Assembly (NCBI RefSeq): GCF_007644035.1
Contig: NZ_VMTV02000178.1
Span: 62,001 to 126,000, forward strand
DNA from: Vogesella mureinivorans
GTDB taxonomy: Bacteria > Pseudomonadota > Gammaproteobacteria > Burkholderiales > Chromobacteriaceae
Reading direction: 5' to 3'
Length of the DNA: 64,000 nucleotides
The notes below the pieces were generated by a model. It had not been told where the DNA came from. It saw only the letters and a list, made by a program, of their open reading frames with translations, and did not search any database. A program made the position numbers and the translations under genes. Of the stretch, positions 56,021 through 64,000 are shown one piece after another (positions within the stretch are counted from its first letter, which is position 1; each line of letters opens with the position of its first letter).

Positions 56021-57772
56021 CTAGTCGTGACCAAACTGCAGTGCGGCCAACCTGGCGTACAGCGGCGAGGTCTGCAGCAGCTGCTCGTGGCGGCCTTCGG
56101 CCACAATGCGCCCCCCTTCCAGCACGATAATGCGGTCTGCTTGCTTCACAGTGGCCAGGCGGTGGGCAATCACCAGCGTGGTACGCCCGGCAGCGGCGTG
56201 CTCCAGCGCCTGCTGCACCAGCTGTTCCGATTCGGCATCCAGCGCGCTGGTGGCTTCGTCCAGTAGCAGAATGGGCGGGTTTTTCAGGATGGCGCGGGCA
56301 ATGGCAATGCGCTGGCGCTGGCCGCCAGACAGGCGCACACCGCGTTCGCCCAGAAAGCTGTGGTAGCCCTCGGGCAGCTTTTCGATGAAATCGTGCGCGG
56401 CGGCGGCACGGGCGGCAGCGATCACTTCGTCGTCGCTGGCGTCGGGGCGGCCGTAGCGGATGTTCTCCAGTGCGCTGGCGGCAAAGATCACCGTGTCCTG
56501 CAGCACAATGCCGATATGGCGGCGCAGTGCGGCCGGGTCCAGCTGGTCTATGGGCACACCGTTAAGCAGGATGCGGCCAACTTGCGGGTCGTAAAAGCGC
56601 AGCAGCAGCTGGAACAGCGTGGTTTTACCAGCGCCGGACGGGCCCACCAGCGCCACCTGTTCGCCGGGGCGCACTTGCAGGTTCAGCCCCTGCAGCGACG
56701 GCTGGCCGGGGCGCGACGGGTAGGCAAAGGTGACATTGTCCAGCTGCAGGCCCTCGCCCTCTGGCGGCAGCGGCAAGGGCTGTGCGGGCGGCTGCACTGG
56801 CGAGCGCTGTGCCAGCAGCGCCAGCAGGCGCTCGGTGGCACCAGCTGCGCGCTGCAAGTCACCCCAGACCTCGGCCACGGCGCCAATGGCACCAGCGGTG
56901 ACCACCGCGTACAGGATGAACTGCGCCAGCTCACCGCTACTCATCTGCCCGGCCAGCACGGCGTGGGCGCCCAGCCACAGCACGAACACAATGGCACCGA
57001 ATACCAGCAAGATCACCAGGGCGGTGAGCTGGCTGCGCGCCACAATGCGCGCCAGCGCGGTATCAAAGCTGCGCGTGACAGACACATCAAAGCGCGCCAC
57101 CTCGTGCCCTTCCTGCGCAAAAGCCTGCACTGTTTGTACGGCATTCAGCGCCTCGCCCGCCATGGCGCTGGAATCGGCAATGCGGTCCTGGCTGGAGCGC
57201 GACAGCGCACGCACGCGGCGGCCGTAGACCAGAATCGGCACCACCACCAGCAGCAGCGTCAGCAAGATATAGCCGGTCAGGCTGGGGCTGGTCACCGCCA
57301 GCATCACCAAGCCGCCCAGCATCAGCAGCACATTACGCAGGCCCATTGACAAGCTGGTGCCCACCACGGTTTGCACCAGCGTGGTGTCGGTGGTCAGGCG
57401 CGATAGCACTTCGCCGGTTTGCAGGGTCTCGAAGTATTCCGGGCTCATACCCACCACGTGCCGGTACACCGCGCTACGCAAGTCTGCGGTAATGCGCTCG
57501 CCCAGCCACGACACCAGATAAAAGCGCAGCGCGGTAAACAGTGCCAGCACGCTGGCCAGGCCAAACAGCGCCAGAAAGTAGCCGTCTACCGCCTGGCGCT
57601 GGCTAAAGGCATGGTCCACCAGGTAGCGAAACGCCACCGGCAGCAGTAGCGTTGCCGCCGCCGCCACCAGCAGCGACAGCCCCGCCAGCACAAAACGGCC
57701 GCGATAAGGGCGCATGAAGGGCAACAAACCGCCCAGCGGCGTCAGTTTTTGCAGCAGGCTTGGTTTATTCAC
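56021..57772 (-). CDS. ABC exporter, fused membrane and ATPase domains (MsbA/LmrA-like)
   Basis: The protein has 583 residues, a half-transporter. About six membrane helices span residues 20-310. The ATPase domain has Walker A GPSGAGKTT, signature LSGGQRQRIA and Walker B ILLLDEATSALDA. This group exports lipids or drugs. The frame has no early ATG; two adjacent GTG codons (57770-57775) after GGGG are the likely start. An upstream ATG at 57874 lies in spacer-like sequence. Whether it is MsbA itself is doubtful; no lpxK is adjacent. Confidence 0.85.
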   Translation of the reverse strand: MNKPSLLQKLTPLGGLLPFMRPYRGRFVLAGLSLLVAAAATLLLPVAFRYLVDHAFSQRQAVDGYFLALFGLASVLALFTALRFYLVSWLGERITADLRSAVYRHVVGMSPEYFETLQTGEVLSRLTTDTTLVQTVVGTSLSMGLRNVLLMLGGLVMLAVTSPSLTGYILLTLLLVVVPILVYGRRVRALSRSSQDRIADSSAMAGEALNAVQTVQAFAQEGHEVARFDVSVTRSFDTALARIVARSQLTALVILLVFGAIVFVLWLGAHAVLAGQMSSGELAQFILYAVVTAGAIGAVAEVWGDLQRAAGATERLLALLAQRSPVQPPAQPLPLPPEGEGLQLDNVTFAYPSRPGQPSLQGLNLQVRPGEQVALVGPSGAGKTTLFQLLLRFYDPQVGRILLNGVPIDQLDPAALRRHIGIVLQDTVIFAASALENIRYGRPDASDDEVIAAARAAAAHDFIEKLPEGYHSFLGERGVRLSGGQRQRIAIARAILKNPPILLLDEATSALDAESEQLVQQALEHAAAGRTTLVIAHRLATVKQADRIIVLEGGRIVAEGRHEQLLQTSPLYARLAALQFGHD

Positions 57773-58022
57773 CACAGCACCCCAAGAAAGATATAAACCC
57801 TGCAGATGGCCGCAAACGCCTGCTATTTCAAGAGCCCGGCAACGACACTGCGCCACGGCAGCCATGCACGGCATTTATTGCCAACACCGCCAGGCAAGCC
57901 AGCCAGTCCCGCCGGGGCGTGCCGTACATGAAGCTGGCAATGTGCCACAGCAGGCACAACAATGTCTCAAAACCACACCCGCCACCCCAGGCCGGCACCA
58001 TAACCATAACGAGACACGCCGC

Positions 58023-58994
58023 ATGCTGATCAACTGCGTGGCCTACCAGAACGGCCAGAAACTGGGCGATATCGCCAGCACCGACATACACGATTACCTG
58101 CGCCGGCCAGACTGTTTTGTCTGGGTGGCGCTAAAAGACCCGCTACCCAGCGAAATCAGCCAGCTGGCACGCGAGTTCGACCTGCACGAGCTGGCTGTAG
58201 AAGACGCCCAGCACGGCCACCAGCGGCCCAAGCTGGACGAATACGACGACATGCTGTTCTGCGTGATGAAAACCCTGCAGCTAGACGACGAGGGCAACCT
58301 GAACGAAGGCGAGGTGGATGTATTTGTCGGCGCCAACTACGTGCTGTCCATCCGCAATGGCACGCGCAAAGGCTTCCAGAACGTGCGCGAACGCTGCGAG
58401 CGCGAGCCGCACCTGCTACAGCACGGTGCCGGTTTTGTGTTCTACGCGCTGATGGACGCCGTGGTAGACCGCTATTTTTCGGTGATGCACCAGCTGGAAG
58501 ACGAGCTGGAAGCGCTGGAAGAACGGCTGTTCTCGCGCAACGGCCAGGCACGGCAAAACATACAAGACCTGTACGCACTGAAACGCAAGCTGGTGATGGT
58601 CAGCCACGCCCTGGTGCCGCTACACGAAGCCACCGCCCGCCTGCACGGCGGGCGCGTGCCGCGGGTGTGCGGCGGCCTGCAAGACTACTATCGCGACGTG
58701 GACGACCACCTGGCGCGCATCATCCGCAACCTGGAATCACAGCGTGACATGCTGTCCACCGCCATCCAGGTGAACCTGGCCATGATTTCGCTGGACGATT
58801 CCAGCGTCAGCAAAAAACTGGCGGCCTGGGCGGCGCTGTTTGCCGTGCCCACCATGATTGCCGGTATCTATGGCATGAACTTCGAGCACATGCCGGAGCT
58901 GAAGTCGGTTACCGGCTACCCGACCACCCTGCTGATCATGGTGGTGCTGGATGGGGTGCTGTGGTGGCGTTTCAAGAAGTCGGGCTGGCTGTAG
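58023..58994 (+). CDS. corA: CorA-family magnesium/divalent cation transporter
   Basis: The protein has 323 residues. A large cytosolic N-terminal domain with long helices is followed by two C-terminal membrane helices, with the selectivity motif YGMNFEHMPEL between them. The pentamer transports Mg2+ and related ions. The ATG at 58023 (MLINCVAY) is weakly supported by a ribosome site but matches the family start. It is divergent from the ABC exporter gene. Hairpins and repeats follow it. Confidence 0.9.
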   Translation: MLINCVAYQNGQKLGDIASTDIHDYLRRPDCFVWVALKDPLPSEISQLAREFDLHELAVEDAQHGHQRPKLDEYDDMLFCVMKTLQLDDEGNLNEGEVDVFVGANYVLSIRNGTRKGFQNVRERCEREPHLLQHGAGFVFYALMDAVVDRYFSVMHQLEDELEALEERLFSRNGQARQNIQDLYALKRKLVMVSHALVPLHEATARLHGGRVPRVCGGLQDYYRDVDDHLARIIRNLESQRDMLSTAIQVNLAMISLDDSSVSKKLAAWAALFAVPTMIAGIYGMNFEHMPELKSVTGYPTTLLIMVVLDGVLWWRFKKSGWL

Positions 58995-59012
58995 TGTCAT
59001 CAGCCCGCCCGT

Positions 59013-59040
59013 GCGGCCAACTTGTGGCCAGGTTGGCCGC
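59013..59040. repeat. Inverted pair of the repeat after corA
   Basis: GCGGCCAACT at 59013-59022 (last base differs) faces an exact GGTTGGCCGC at 59031-59040. The stem is 9 bp, placed just after the corA stop. Confidence 0.8.
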
Positions 59041-59067
59041 ATGCAGCCCAGCAAACAGTGCCGCCAT

Positions 59068-59152
59068 GAAAAAGCCCGCACTGTTAGACGCGGGCCCAGG
59101 CTGTCTTATCACTGACAAGACAAAACCCGCGAGCAAGGCAGGCGGGCTTTGT
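59068..59152. terminator. Two further hairpins between corA and tRNA-Tyr
   Basis: AAAGCCCGC with GCGGGC (about 59070-59093) and ACAAAACCCGC with GCGGGCTTTGT (about 59120-59152) both fit terminators. With 59161-59190 they make three stacked hairpins between convergent units. Confidence 0.6.
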
Positions 59153-59160
59153 CAAAAGCG

Positions 59161-59190
59161 AAAAGCCCGTGTCTTTCAACACGGGCTTTT
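59161..59190 (-). terminator. Terminator of tRNA-Tyr
   Basis: AAAAGCCCGTGT at 59161-59172 pairs exactly with ACACGGGCTTTT at 59179-59190. It lies 8 bases after the tRNA end and is symmetrical, so it can also serve corA. Confidence 0.9.
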
Positions 59191-59198
59191 CAGTATTC

Positions 59199-59283
59199 TG
59201 GTGGCGGGGGAAGGATTCGAACCTTCGAAGGCAGAACCGTCAGATTTACAGTCTGATCCCTTTGACCGCTCGGGAACCCCGCC
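59199..59283 (-). tRNA. tRNA-Tyr (anticodon GUA)
   Basis: Read leftward from 59283 it starts GGCGGGGTTCCCGAGCGGTC and ends CCCCCGCCACCA, with the 7-bp acceptor stem GGCGGGG/CCCCGCC and the CCA encoded. The anticodon loop CTGTAAATC gives GUA at 59249-59247. The long variable arm and total of 85 bases are typical of bacterial tRNA-Tyr. The T-arm GGTTCGAATCC is present. It stands alone, with no sign of an integrated element. Confidence 0.96.
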
Positions 59284-59448
59284 AGAACAGGAGGCGGATT
59301 ATGTCAATGCGTCCCTCCCCCGTCAAGCCCCTGATTGCCATTTTTTTGCATTTTTTTCGATAAGCAAAAGCACGGCATGATTTATCAAATACTTACCGCA
59401 CCGCCACGGTAGCGGCCATACCGCTACGCAGCACACCACAGCGCCAGC

Positions 59449-60345
59449 TTAATCCCAGTAACCCGGCGCGGCGTAGACCTCGCGCAGGTGGTCGATAAAC
59501 AGCCGCACCCTGCCCGGCAGGAACTTGCGCTGCGCCACCACGGCATACACCGGGTAGTCTGGCGAGGAAAAGCGGTCCAGCACCGTCACCAGGCGGCCTT
59601 CGGTGATGTCGTCCTTTACTTCCCACATCGAGCGCCAGGTCAGGCCCAGCCCCTGCAGCGCCCAGTCGTGCAGCACGGCACCGTCGTTGCACTCCAGCGC
59701 GCCACGCACTTTCAGGTTCACCAGCTCGCCGCCCACCTTGAAGGTCCAGCCACGGCTCTGGCTTTCCCCTAGCGACAGGCAATCGTGCTGCTCCAGGTCG
59801 GCCAGCGCCTTGGGCGTACCGCGCTGCGCCAGGTAGGCCGGCGCCGCCACCACCACGCGGCGGTTTTCGGCCAGCCGCACGGCGATCAGGCTGGAGTCGG
59901 CAAGGTCGGAAATACGGATAGCGCAGTCGATGCGGTCGCGCACCAGGTCAGTCAGGCGGTCGGACAGGTCCAGCGTGATGCGGATATCCGGGTGCTGGCG
60001 CAAAAAGCTGGCCACATGCGGCGCCACATGGCGGCGGCCAAAACCAGCCGGGGCCGATAGCCGCAAATGCCCACGGGCGCGCGCGCTGCCGCTGGCCACG
60101 GCAGACTCTGCCTCGGCCAGCTCCCCCAGAATGCGCAGGCAATCCTCGTAAAAAGCCGAGCCTTCCTGGGTCAGCGAAATGCTGCGCGTGGTGCGCACCA
60201 AGAGCTTCACGCCCAGGCGGTTTTCCAGCGCGTCCAGCCGGCGGCCGATAATGGCCGGCACCACGTCTTCCTGCCTGGCAGCGGCAGAAAGGCTGCCTAG
60301 ATTCACCACTGAAACAAAGGTTTCCAGCTGCTTTAGCGCGGCCAT
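59449..60345 (-). CDS. LysR-family transcriptional regulator
   Basis: The protein has 298 residues. The N-terminal helix-turn-helix reads GSLSAAARQEDVVPAIIGRR, of the CrgA/aminoethylphosphonate-like LysR subgroup, with a normal effector domain after it. It is divergent from the malate synthase gene across about 130 bases that include AAAATG-TTATGG-CATTTT (60363-60380), an inverted repeat fit for a LysR site. It may therefore regulate glcB. Confidence 0.87.
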   Translation of the reverse strand: MAALKQLETFVSVVNLGSLSAAARQEDVVPAIIGRRLDALENRLGVKLLVRTTRSISLTQEGSAFYEDCLRILGELAEAESAVASGSARARGHLRLSAPAGFGRRHVAPHVASFLRQHPDIRITLDLSDRLTDLVRDRIDCAIRISDLADSSLIAVRLAENRRVVVAAPAYLAQRGTPKALADLEQHDCLSLGESQSRGWTFKVGGELVNLKVRGALECNDGAVLHDWALQGLGLTWRSMWEVKDDITEGRLVTVLDRFSSPDYPVYAVVAQRKFLPGRVRLFIDHLREVYAAPGYWD

Positions 60346-60362
60346 TGATGCACCAAAAGTAA

Positions 60363-60380
60363 AAAATGTTATGGCATTTT
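60363..60380. promoter_or_regulatory. Inverted repeat in the LysR-glcB divergent promoter
   Basis: AAAATG at 60363-60368 and CATTTT at 60375-60380 flank six bases. It is a candidate operator. Confidence 0.4.
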
Positions 60381-60478
60381 AGCGCTTTGCGCAGCGCAGC
60401 AACATGGCTACACTGACGCCATCGATACTTATTCCAAACCAATGCGCAGCCGCGCAACACGACACTAGAGAGCCTTCC

Positions 60479-62641
60479 ATGACTGCACGTATCCAGAAGC
60501 ATCGCCTCGCCGTTGCGGCCAACCTTCACGACTTTATCGAACAGGAAGCCCTGCCGGGTACCGGCATGGCCAGCGAAGCCTTCTGGCAAGGCTTCGATGC
60601 GCTGGTACACACCCTGGCGCCCAAGAACCGTGCCCTGCTGGCCGAGCGTGACCGCCTGCAAACAGAAATCGACCAGTGGCACCGCCAGCAGCCTGGCCCG
60701 ATTGCCGACATGGCCGCCTACAAGGCTTTTCTGGGCAGCATCGGCTACCTGCAGCCCGCCCCGGCCGACAGCCGCATCGACACCAGCAATATTGATACCG
60801 AGCTGGCCGAACAAGCCGGCCCGCAGCTGGTAGTGCCGGTCATGAACGCCCGCTACGCCCTGAATGCGGCCAACGCCCGCTGGGGCAGCCTGTACGACGC
60901 GCTGTACGGCACCGACGCCATCAGCGAAGACGACGGCGCCACCCGCGCCGGGGCCTACAACCCGGCACGCGGCGGCAAGGTCATCGCTTTTGGCCGCGCC
61001 TTCCTGGACCAGGCGGCCGCGCTGGAAACCGGCTCGCACAGCCAGGCCGCCGCTTACCGCGTGGCCCATGGCCAGCTGGAAGTGCTGCTGCAAAACGGCA
61101 GCAGCACCGGCCTGAAACAACCGGCACAATTCATTGGCTACAACGGCGATGCCGCCGCCCCGACTGCCGTACTGCTCAAGAACAACGGCCTGCACTTTGA
61201 AATCCAGATCGACAAAAACAGCGCCATCGGTGCCCAGGACGGCGCCGGTGTAAAAGACATCGTGATGGAAGCTGCCATCAGCACCATCATGGACTGCGAA
61301 GACTCGGTGGCCGCTGTGGACGCCGACGACAAGGTGGTGGTGTACCGCAACTGGCTGGGCCTGATGCAAGGCACGCTGACCGAAGACGTAGCCAAAGGCG
61401 GCAAGACCTTCACCCGCCGCATGAACGCCGACCGCCAGTACAGCGCGGCAGCCGGTGGCAGCCTGACCCTGCACGGCCGCAGCCTGCTGTTCATCCGCAA
61501 CGTGGGCCACCTGATGAGCAACCCGGCCATTATCGACGGCGAAGGCCGCGAGATTCCGGAAGGCATCATGGACGCCGTGGTCACCACGCTGATCGCCCTG
61601 CACGACCAGCAGCGCCGCGGCAACTCGCGTACCGGCTCCATCTATATCGTGAAGCCAAAAATGCACGGCCCGGACGAAGTGGCCTTTGCCAACGAGCTGT
61701 TCGGCGCAGTGGAAAGCCTGCTGGGCCTGCCGCAATACACGGTAAAACTGGGCATCATGGACGAAGAGCGCCGCACCAGCGTGAACCTGGCGGGCTGCAT
61801 TGCCGCCGCCCGCCACCGCGTAGCCTTCATCAATACCGGCTTCCTGGACCGCACCGGCGACGAGATGCACACCTCGATGGAAGCGGGCCCGATGATCCGC
61901 AAGGGCGACATGAAAACCAGCAGCTGGATTCAAGCTTACGAGCGCAACAACGTGCAAGTAGGCCTGGCCAGTGGCCTGCGTGGCCGCGCCCAGATCGGCA
62001 AAGGCATGTGGGCCATGCCGGACCTGATGGCCGACATGCTGAAACAGAAAATCGGCCACCCGAAAGCCGGCGCCAACACCGCCTGGGTACCGTCGCCTAC
62101 CGCCGCTGTGCTGCATGCCCTGCACTACCACCAGGTAAACGTGCAAGACGTACAGAAAGGCATGGAAGCCCAGCCGGCCGAAGACCTGCAAGACGCCCTG
62201 CTGACCATCCCGGTGGCGGCCAACCCCAACTGGAGCGCTGCCGATATCCAGCAAGAGCTGGACAACAACGCGCAGGGCATTCTGGGCTATGTGGTGCGCT
62301 GGGTGGACCAGGGCGTGGGCTGCTCCAAGGTACCGGACATCCACAACGTGGGCCTGATGGAAGACCGCGCCACGCTGCGTATCTCGAGCCAGCATATTGC
62401 CAACTGGCTGCGCCACGGCATCGTGACCGAAGCCCAGGTAACGGAAACCCTGCAACGCATGGCCGCCGTGGTAGACCAGCAGAACGCAGGTGATGCTGCC
62501 TATCAGAACATGGCAGGCCACTTCGACAGCTCGGTAGCGTTCCAGGCAGCTTGCGACCTGGTCTTCAAAGGCTGCGCCCAGCCATCCGGCTACACCGAGC
62601 CCCTGCTGCATGCCTGGCGCCTGGTGGCCAAAGCCCGGTAA
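60479..62641 (+). CDS. glcB: Malate synthase G
   Basis: The protein has 720 residues, the standard length of the monomeric G isoform. It condenses glyoxylate with acetyl-CoA to malate. [17 protein letters not shown] and the later [17 protein letters not shown] and [19 protein letters not shown] are family signatures. The ATG at 60479 (MTARIQKHR) has AGAG upstream. No isocitrate lyase or glycolate oxidase gene is adjacent. Two exact GCGGCCAACC copies lie inside (60515, 62216), both read as Ala-Ala-Asn. Confidence 0.95.
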   Translation: MTARIQKHRLAVAANLHDFIEQEALPGTGMASEAFWQGFDALVHTLAPKNRALLAERDRLQTEIDQWHRQQPGPIADMAAYKAFLGSIGYLQPAPADSRIDTSNIDTELAEQAGPQLVVPVMNARYALNAANARWGSLYDALYGTDAISEDDGATRAGAYNPARGGKVIAFGRAFLDQAAALETGSHSQAAAYRVAHGQLEVLLQNGSSTGLKQPAQFIGYNGDAAAPTAVLLKNNGLHFEIQIDKNSAIGAQDGAGVKDIVMEAAISTIMDCEDSVAAVDADDKVVVYRNWLGLMQGTLTEDVAKGGKTFTRRMNADRQYSAAAGGSLTLHGRSLLFIRNVGHLMSNPAIIDGEGREIPEGIMDAVVTTLIALHDQQRRGNSRTGSIYIVKPKMHGPDEVAFANELFGAVESLLGLPQYTVKLGIMDEERRTSVNLAGCIAAARHRVAFINTGFLDRTGDEMHTSMEAGPMIRKGDMKTSSWIQAYERNNVQVGLASGLRGRAQIGKGMWAMPDLMADMLKQKIGHPKAGANTAWVPSPTAAVLHALHYHQVNVQDVQKGMEAQPAEDLQDALLTIPVAANPNWSAADIQQELDNNAQGILGYVVRWVDQGVGCSKVPDIHNVGLMEDRATLRISSQHIANWLRHGIVTEAQVTETLQRMAAVVDQQNAGDAAYQNMAGHFDSSVAFQAACDLVFKGCAQPSGYTEPLLHAWRLVAKAR

Positions 62642-62722
62642 AACCGCCCCATTAAAAACAAACTGCCGCATCAGCTTGTAGTATTTGCTTGCCAATTACA
62701 CCAAGCTGACAGCGGACTCCCC

Positions 62723-62750
62723 AGCGACGCTATTTTGCGTCGCTTTTTTA
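62723..62750 (+). terminator. Terminator after glcB
   Basis: AGCGACGC at 62723-62730 pairs with GCGTCGCT at 62737-62744, followed by TTTTTATT. Confidence 0.9.
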
Positions 62751-62844
62751 TTGAATTTTGCCAATATCTAACACACAAAAGCCACGCTCCTATGCCAAAA
62801 TCCTATCTGCAGCAGCCGATTTATCTATCCGACAGGACCGCAGC

Positions 62845-64000
62845 GTGGATATACAAAGCAATCGCCCCATGGGAAACGGCAACTATCGCCCCATTTCCCT
62901 ACGTCGCTTACGCATAAGCGCCAACACGCCGCGCAACCTGCTGCTGCTGGCATGGGTACTATCTACCATTGCGTGCATTGCCTTGGGGCTGGGCGCTGTC
63001 ATCTTCCAGTGGTCGGGCATGGCCATGCATTTTGGCGGCGTGTCGTTTTATGTTTCTGCCTACCCGCCGCTAACTATCTGCCTGCTATGGACACTGCTGT
63101 TTGGCCTGGCCTGGGGCGCCATTCCGGCTTTCCTGTCTACCTTCATCCTGTCCGTCTATGCAGGGCTGCCCCCCGGCTGGGCAGCCTTGTTTGCCCTGGC
63201 TAACCCGCTGGGCCTGACCGTCTTCACCATCGCCTACCGCGCCATAGCGATTCCGCTTAACCTGCGCAGCATGGACTCGCTGCTGTTTTATGGCTTGCTG
63301 GCATTCTTCAGCAGCGTTTTCAGCGCCAGTGGGGCATTTATCTGGATACACACCAACCAGATGGCCTCGGGTGACGCCTTTGGCCTGTGGCAGGGCTGGT
63401 GGCTGGGCAACCTGCTGCAGATGCTGTTCATTACCGCCCCCATCCTGGCTATCGTGGCCGACCCGGTGTGCAACTGGCGCAACCGCGCACTCTTCCAGCT
63501 GGCCAATAGCCCGCGCACCAGCCTGCGCTGGATGTTGCTGGCTGCCAGCATGGTGGTGGTTGGCGTCTATATGTATATCGCCCTGTCTTTCTGGCTCAGC
63601 CACAAGGCCGTTACCGCCAGCACCGATCTGAACACATTAGCCGGCTGGCAGCAGGCCACCGAGCTGATTACCGCGTCGTCGTCATCGGTCTACATGGTGT
63701 TGTCCATCATGTTCCTGGCCATGGCGTCGCTGGGCTACCGCTTTGTGCGCAGCTGGATCGGCGAGCTGCAACAGGCTGTACGCCATGCCGAAGAAGCCAA
63801 CCGCGCCAAATCCGGCTTTCTGGCGCGCATGAGCCACGAAATCCGCACACCGATGAACGCCATCATCGGCCTGTCCAACCTGGCGCTGCAGCACAGCAGC
63901 AGCCCGCGCGAACGCGACTATCTGCAGAAAATCCACCACGCCGGCAATTCGCTGCTGGTGATCATCAATGACATTCTGGATTTCTCGCGCTCTGAAATCG
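62845..64000 (+). CDS. Membrane-bound sensor histidine kinase, N-terminal part
   Basis: The open frame runs from a GTG at 62845, with AGGA 8 bases before it, to the end of the window: 385 codons. The N-terminal 300 residues hold about eight membrane helices in a MASE1-like arrangement, starting [17 protein letters not shown] and ending [17 protein letters not shown]. The dimerisation domain of a histidine kinase follows, with phospho-acceptor His in [20 protein letters not shown]. The ATPase domain and any receiver domains lie outside. The ATG at 62869 is an alternative start. Signal unknown. Confidence 0.88.
   Translation, partial: MDIQSNRPMGNGNYRPISLRRLRISANTPRNLLLLAWVLSTIACIALGLGAVIFQWSGMAMHFGGVSFYVSAYPPLTICLLWTLLFGLAWGAIPAFLSTFILSVYAGLPPGWAALFALANPLGLTVFTIAYRAIAIPLNLRSMDSLLFYGLLAFFSSVFSASGAFIWIHTNQMASGDAFGLWQGWWLGNLLQMLFITAPILAIVADPVCNWRNRALFQLANSPRTSLRWMLLAASMVVVGVYMYIALSFWLSHKAVTASTDLNTLAGWQQATELITASSSSVYMVLSIMFLAMASLGYRFVRSWIGELQQAVRHAEEANRAKSGFLARMSHEIRTPMNAIIGLSNLALQHSSSPRERDYLQKIHHAGNSLLVIINDILDFSRSEI

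Noticed and set aside
57773-58022. Magnesium (M-box) riboswitch before corA
   Set aside because: The spacer lacks the conserved M-box blocks; nothing beyond ordinary leader sequence is visible.
59199-59283. tRNA-Tyr as an attachment site of an integrated element
   Set aside because: No integrase gene, no duplicated tRNA end and no change of composition nearby.
59948-62695. A 915-codon open frame antisense to malate synthase
   Set aside because: It mirrors the codon pattern of glcB, has no family features or ribosome site, and is an artefact of high GC content.

Overview
The window looks like ordinary chromosome from a free-living, flagellated, GC-rich betaproteobacterium, most plausibly in Neisseriales near Chromobacteriaceae. 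That placement is inferred from the Neisseria-type porin, the FliW/MCP/c-di-GMP gene mix, assimilatory nitrate metabolism and gene style; no rRNA is present to confirm it. I saw no prophage, insertion sequence, CRISPR array or plasmid gene. The ends cut through two genes: an uncharacterised protein at the left and a membrane histidine kinase at the right.

Layout. 1-3.4 kb: a ferritin-like DUF455 protein with a tiny overlapping membrane protein, fliW, folE and a BLUF blue-light sensor. 3.6-8.1 kb: two c-di-GMP proteins, an HD-GYP phosphodiesterase and a PAS-PAS-GGDEF cyclase. 8.1-15.4 kb: a complete 4-hydroxyproline catabolic locus (GntR regulator, ketoglutarate semialdehyde dehydrogenase, deaminase, epimerase, FAD dehydrogenase, binding protein) with repeated TTTTGTATACAAAA-like operators. 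15.5-19.1 kb: a LysR/SDR/aldehyde dehydrogenase/small membrane protein cluster. 19.2-24.2 kb: katG, an aromatic aminotransferase and a porin. 24.6-35.3 kb: a nitrate assimilation locus, nrtA-nrtB-nrtD and nirB-nirD-nasA-cobA, plus an ANTAR antiterminator gene. Three sigma-54 promoters and two attenuator leaders with ANTAR-type hairpins tie it into one circuit. 35.3-47.4 kb: mixed genes (TfoX C-terminal domain protein, tag, amine oxidase, DbpA-like helicase, two YitT paralogues, homocysteine methyltransferase, chemoreceptor, LysR/reductase pair). 47.4-50.8 kb: a tandem glycine riboswitch ahead of glyA and sdaA, a glycine-to-serine-to-pyruvate route. 50.8-54.9 kb: a dauBAR-like D-amino acid cluster. 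54.9-64 kb: ndpA, an ABC exporter, corA, tRNA-Tyr, LysR, glcB and the partial kinase.

The most unusual signal is not a gene. The 10-mer GCGGCCAACC, usually preceded by T, occurs exactly about 39 times in 64 kb, about equally on both strands. It falls in all three forward reading frames of coding sequence and in inverted pairs just after genes. This is how the DNA uptake sequences of Neisseriaceae behave, but the word is different. I propose it as a candidate uptake sequence or other genome-scale signal of this lineage.
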